A stretch of DNA of 14,120 bases, from positions 1 through 14,120 of the forward strand of contig CAYYAQ010000134.1 of the NCBI GenBank assembly GCA_964469555.1, in the 5' to 3' direction. The position numbers and the translations under genes were made by a program. A model generated the notes under the pieces. It did no database searches. It was not told where the DNA came from and was given only the letters and a program-made list of their open reading frames with translations. The DNA is from CAYYAQ01 sp964469555 (GTDB lineage Bacteria > Planctomycetota > UBA1135 > UBA2386). Below, piece after piece: positions 12,741 to 14,120 of this stretch. Every line of letters starts with the position of its first letter. Within the stretch, counting starts at the first letter, position 1.

Positions 12741-13763
12741 ATGAACGAACAGACCGTCGCGTCCATCGCCGAATTCGTCGGCGGCCAGATCGAGGGCGAC
12801 TCCAGCCTCCCGATCCGAGAGGTCGCAGACGTACGCCATGCGACGGCGACCGACGTGGCATTCATCCGAGACGGAAGCTTCGCCCACCTGGCGAAGGAAA
12901 CCGGAGCCGGCGCGCTGTTCGTCACGGAGTTGATCGAGACGTCAGTGACGCAGATCGTGGTCGAAGACGCGCACGCCGCGTTCGCCAAGATTGCATTGTT
13001 GTTCCACCCCGTCCCTACGGCCACCGAGCACGACATCCACCCTTCCGCGATCGTCCACGAGTCCGCCAAGGTGGACTCCCCCGTAGTTCTTGGACCCAAC
13101 GTTGTCGTCGGCGCGGGCTCGAAGATCGGCGCGCGCACATCGATCCAGGCGACCAGCGTGATCGGCGAGAACGTCACGATCGGAACCGACTGCACGATCT
13201 ACCCCCGCGTCGTGATCTACCCGAACGTCCTGATAGGTGACGAGGTCATCCTGCACTCCGGCGTCGTTCTCGGCACCGACGGTTTTGGCTACGTCGTGGA
13301 GAAGGACGGAACGCGCAACAAGTTTCCGCAACTCGGCGGCCTGATCATCGGCAACCGCGTGGAGATCGGAGCGAACAGCACGGTCGACCGCGGTGCGTTG
13401 ACAGCCACGTCGATCGGTGCGGGAACCAAGATCGACAATCTGTGCCACATCGCCCACAACTGCAAGGTCGGCAACGATTGCGGCATCTCCGCCCTCGCGG
13501 CACTCGGCGGTGGCGTGCAGCTCGGCGACCGCGTCGTGCTCGGCGGTCATGTCACCTCCGCGGGCAACATCACGCTGGCCGACGACGTCATCGTCGGAGG
13601 CAATTCCGGCATCACGAGCGACGTGAAGGAATCGGGTGTCTACCTGGGTCTTCCGCTGCTCCCGATCGCGCGTGGACGTCGCAGCTTGATCCTGTTGAAG
13701 CGCTTGCCGGAGCTGGCCGCAGAGATCAAAGCCCTGCGCCACGATGTAGACGAACTCTCCTGA
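12741..13763 (+). CDS. lpxD: UDP-3-O-(3-hydroxyacyl)glucosamine N-acyltransferase
   Basis: 340 residues, the usual length of LpxD. It transfers a 3-hydroxyacyl chain from acyl carrier protein to the 2-amino group of UDP-3-O-acyl-glucosamine, the third step of lipid A synthesis, in the cytoplasm. The N-terminal uridine-binding domain (about 1-100) contains D-V-A-F-I-R and L-F-V-T-E. From about 100 a left-handed beta-helix of hexapeptide repeats follows (I-H-P-S-A-I-V, V-L-G-P-N-V-V-V-G, I-G-E-N-V-T-I-G). Hallmarks are G-T-D-G-F-G-Y (178-184), I-G-A-N-S-T-V-D-R-G (209-218) and N-L-C-H-I-A-H-N (233-240), where H239 is the catalytic base in the family. The C-terminal helix (L-P-E-L-A-A-E-I-K-A-L) fits the trimer-closing helix. 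The gene stands apart from other lpx genes in this window. The ATG has no ribosome binding site but has a -10-like box 8 bases upstream. Confidence 0.96.
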   Translation: MNEQTVASIAEFVGGQIEGDSSLPIREVADVRHATATDVAFIRDGSFAHLAKETGAGALFVTELIETSVTQIVVEDAHAAFAKIALLFHPVPTATEHDIHPSAIVHESAKVDSPVVLGPNVVVGAGSKIGARTSIQATSVIGENVTIGTDCTIYPRVVIYPNVLIGDEVILHSGVVLGTDGFGYVVEKDGTRNKFPQLGGLIIGNRVEIGANSTVDRGALTATSIGAGTKIDNLCHIAHNCKVGNDCGISALAALGGGVQLGDRVVLGGHVTSAGNITLADDVIVGGNSGITSDVKESGVYLGLPLLPIARGRRSLILLKRLPELAAEIKALRHDVDELS

Positions 13764-13784
13764 GTCGCGAGCGCCCGGCACAGG

Positions 13785-13790
13785 TACGAT
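13785..13790 (+). promoter_or_regulatory. TACGAT, -10-like element downstream of lpxD
   Basis: TACGAT lies 37 bases before the GTG at 13828 and would give a leader of about 30 bases containing the AAGGAG ribosome binding site. It is 21 bases after the lpxD stop. Confidence 0.35.
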
Positions 13791-13827
13791 TCGCGCAGCG
13801 GCGAAGAAACTGAAGGAGCACGCGCTC

Positions 13828-14001
13828 GTGCGCGACCAACTCGCGGCGAAAATCGCGTTTCAAGACGCACAGGCGCTGTCCCAGACGAAGTGGAAGGACG
13901 CCACCGCCGCGCTGCGGTCCCTCACGGCAAGAAGGAAGGGCACGGAGTTCGATCGACGGGCGCGCGCCCACCTGCAGGCGCTTGGTGAGAATGTGCGATG
14001 A
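13828..14001 (+). CDS. Small helical protein, hypothetical (57 aa)
   Basis: It starts at GTG 13828 with AAGGAG (13813-13818) spaced 9 bases and ends at a TGA at 13999-14001. The product is basic and helix-prone throughout (R-D-Q-L-A-A-K-I-A-F-Q-D-A-Q-A-L-S, W-K-D-A-T-A-A-L-R-S-L, R-A-R-A-H-L-Q-A-L) with a single Trp and no cysteine, so it may form a coiled coil or a helical hairpin. The same frame is open upstream and would add A-K-K-L-K-E-H-A-L, so a non-standard earlier start is possible. It follows lpxD by 64 bases, and its stop overlaps the ATG of the next ORF. I do not recognise a family. Confidence 0.45.
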   Translation: MRDQLAAKIAFQDAQALSQTKWKDATAALRSLTARRKGTEFDRRARAHLQALGENVR

Positions 14002-14075
14002 TCAGCGAGACATGCCCCCGTCCGAGCTTCGAGTTCGCGCTCGCGGACCGGATCTACAGCCGCATCAACGCGTGA
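13998..14075 (+). CDS. Very short ORF at the right edge (25 codons), hypothetical
   Basis: Its ATG overlaps the TGA of the preceding ORF (ATGA), suggesting coupled translation. It reads M-I-S-E-T-C-P-R-P-S-F-E-F-A-L-A-D-R-I-Y-S-R-I-N-A and then TGA at 14073-14075. The same frame remains open from that TGA to the window edge (G-I-P-D-S-Q-P-V-T-V-A-A-A-R-F), so this could be the start of a longer gene broken by a stop, or simply a short ORF. No domain is recognised. Confidence 0.3.
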   Translation: MISETCPRPSFEFALADRIYSRINA

Positions 14076-14120
14076 GGAATTCCAGACTCGCAGCCGGTCA
14101 CGGTCGCAGCGGCACGGTTC

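Overview
The window is GC-rich, densely coded DNA from a Gram-negative bacterium. LpxD (lipid A pathway), a secreted sulfatase, a DUF1080 lipoprotein and an exported EF-hand protein together suggest Planctomycetota or a relative. That placement is inference from gene content, not from a marker gene.

Layout, left to right. A thiolase start (minus strand, cut by the left edge) is divergent from a small ZIP-family metal transporter (559-1299, +). Convergent with ZIP is a very large DsbD-type thiol:disulfide reductase (1316-4246, -). A 595-base stretch follows (4247-4841) with no secure gene; it holds a possible gene remnant, one short ORF and one strong hairpin. Next come a protein with a signal peptide and a sigma-70 region 2-like domain (4842-5495, -), a 63-residue hypothetical protein (5735-5926, +) and a secreted six-EF-hand protein (5997-6773, +). 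A 5'-3' exonuclease and a hemolysin III/PAQR-like membrane protein form a two-gene minus-strand operon with overlapping start and stop (8645 down to 7030). Divergent from it, a 51-residue ORF overlaps the start of a secreted sulfatase (8892-10985, +). Convergent with the sulfatase is a lipoprotein joining TolB-like propeller repeats to a DUF1080 domain (11006-12259, -), preceded by a possible small membrane protein. The window ends with lpxD (12741-13763, +) and two short ORFs.

The main discovery is in the DsbD gene. Its last domain, a thioredoxin fold, is interrupted by an in-frame TGA at 1622-1624, exactly where the first cysteine of the CxxC redox motif belongs (F-T-G-L-L-[TGA]-V-N-C-R). 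The same frame stays open for 101 more sense codons and completes a normal thioredoxin domain. Starting 14 bases after the TGA, the mRNA folds by hand into a hairpin with a bulged U and an AGGUG apical loop, resembling a bacterial SECIS element. The best reading is a selenoprotein DsbD with a UxxC active site. A routine gene caller would split it into a truncated 874-residue DsbD and a separate thioredoxin fragment of about 97 residues. The same protein has three tandem N-terminal DsbD domains, two of them near-duplicates.

A second, genome-style observation is that many genes lack a Shine-Dalgarno sequence. Instead they carry a TAnnnT -10-like hexamer 6-10 bases before the start codon, as expected for leaderless transcripts. 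Genes with a longer leader or a downstream position in an operon more often show a recognisable ribosome binding site.
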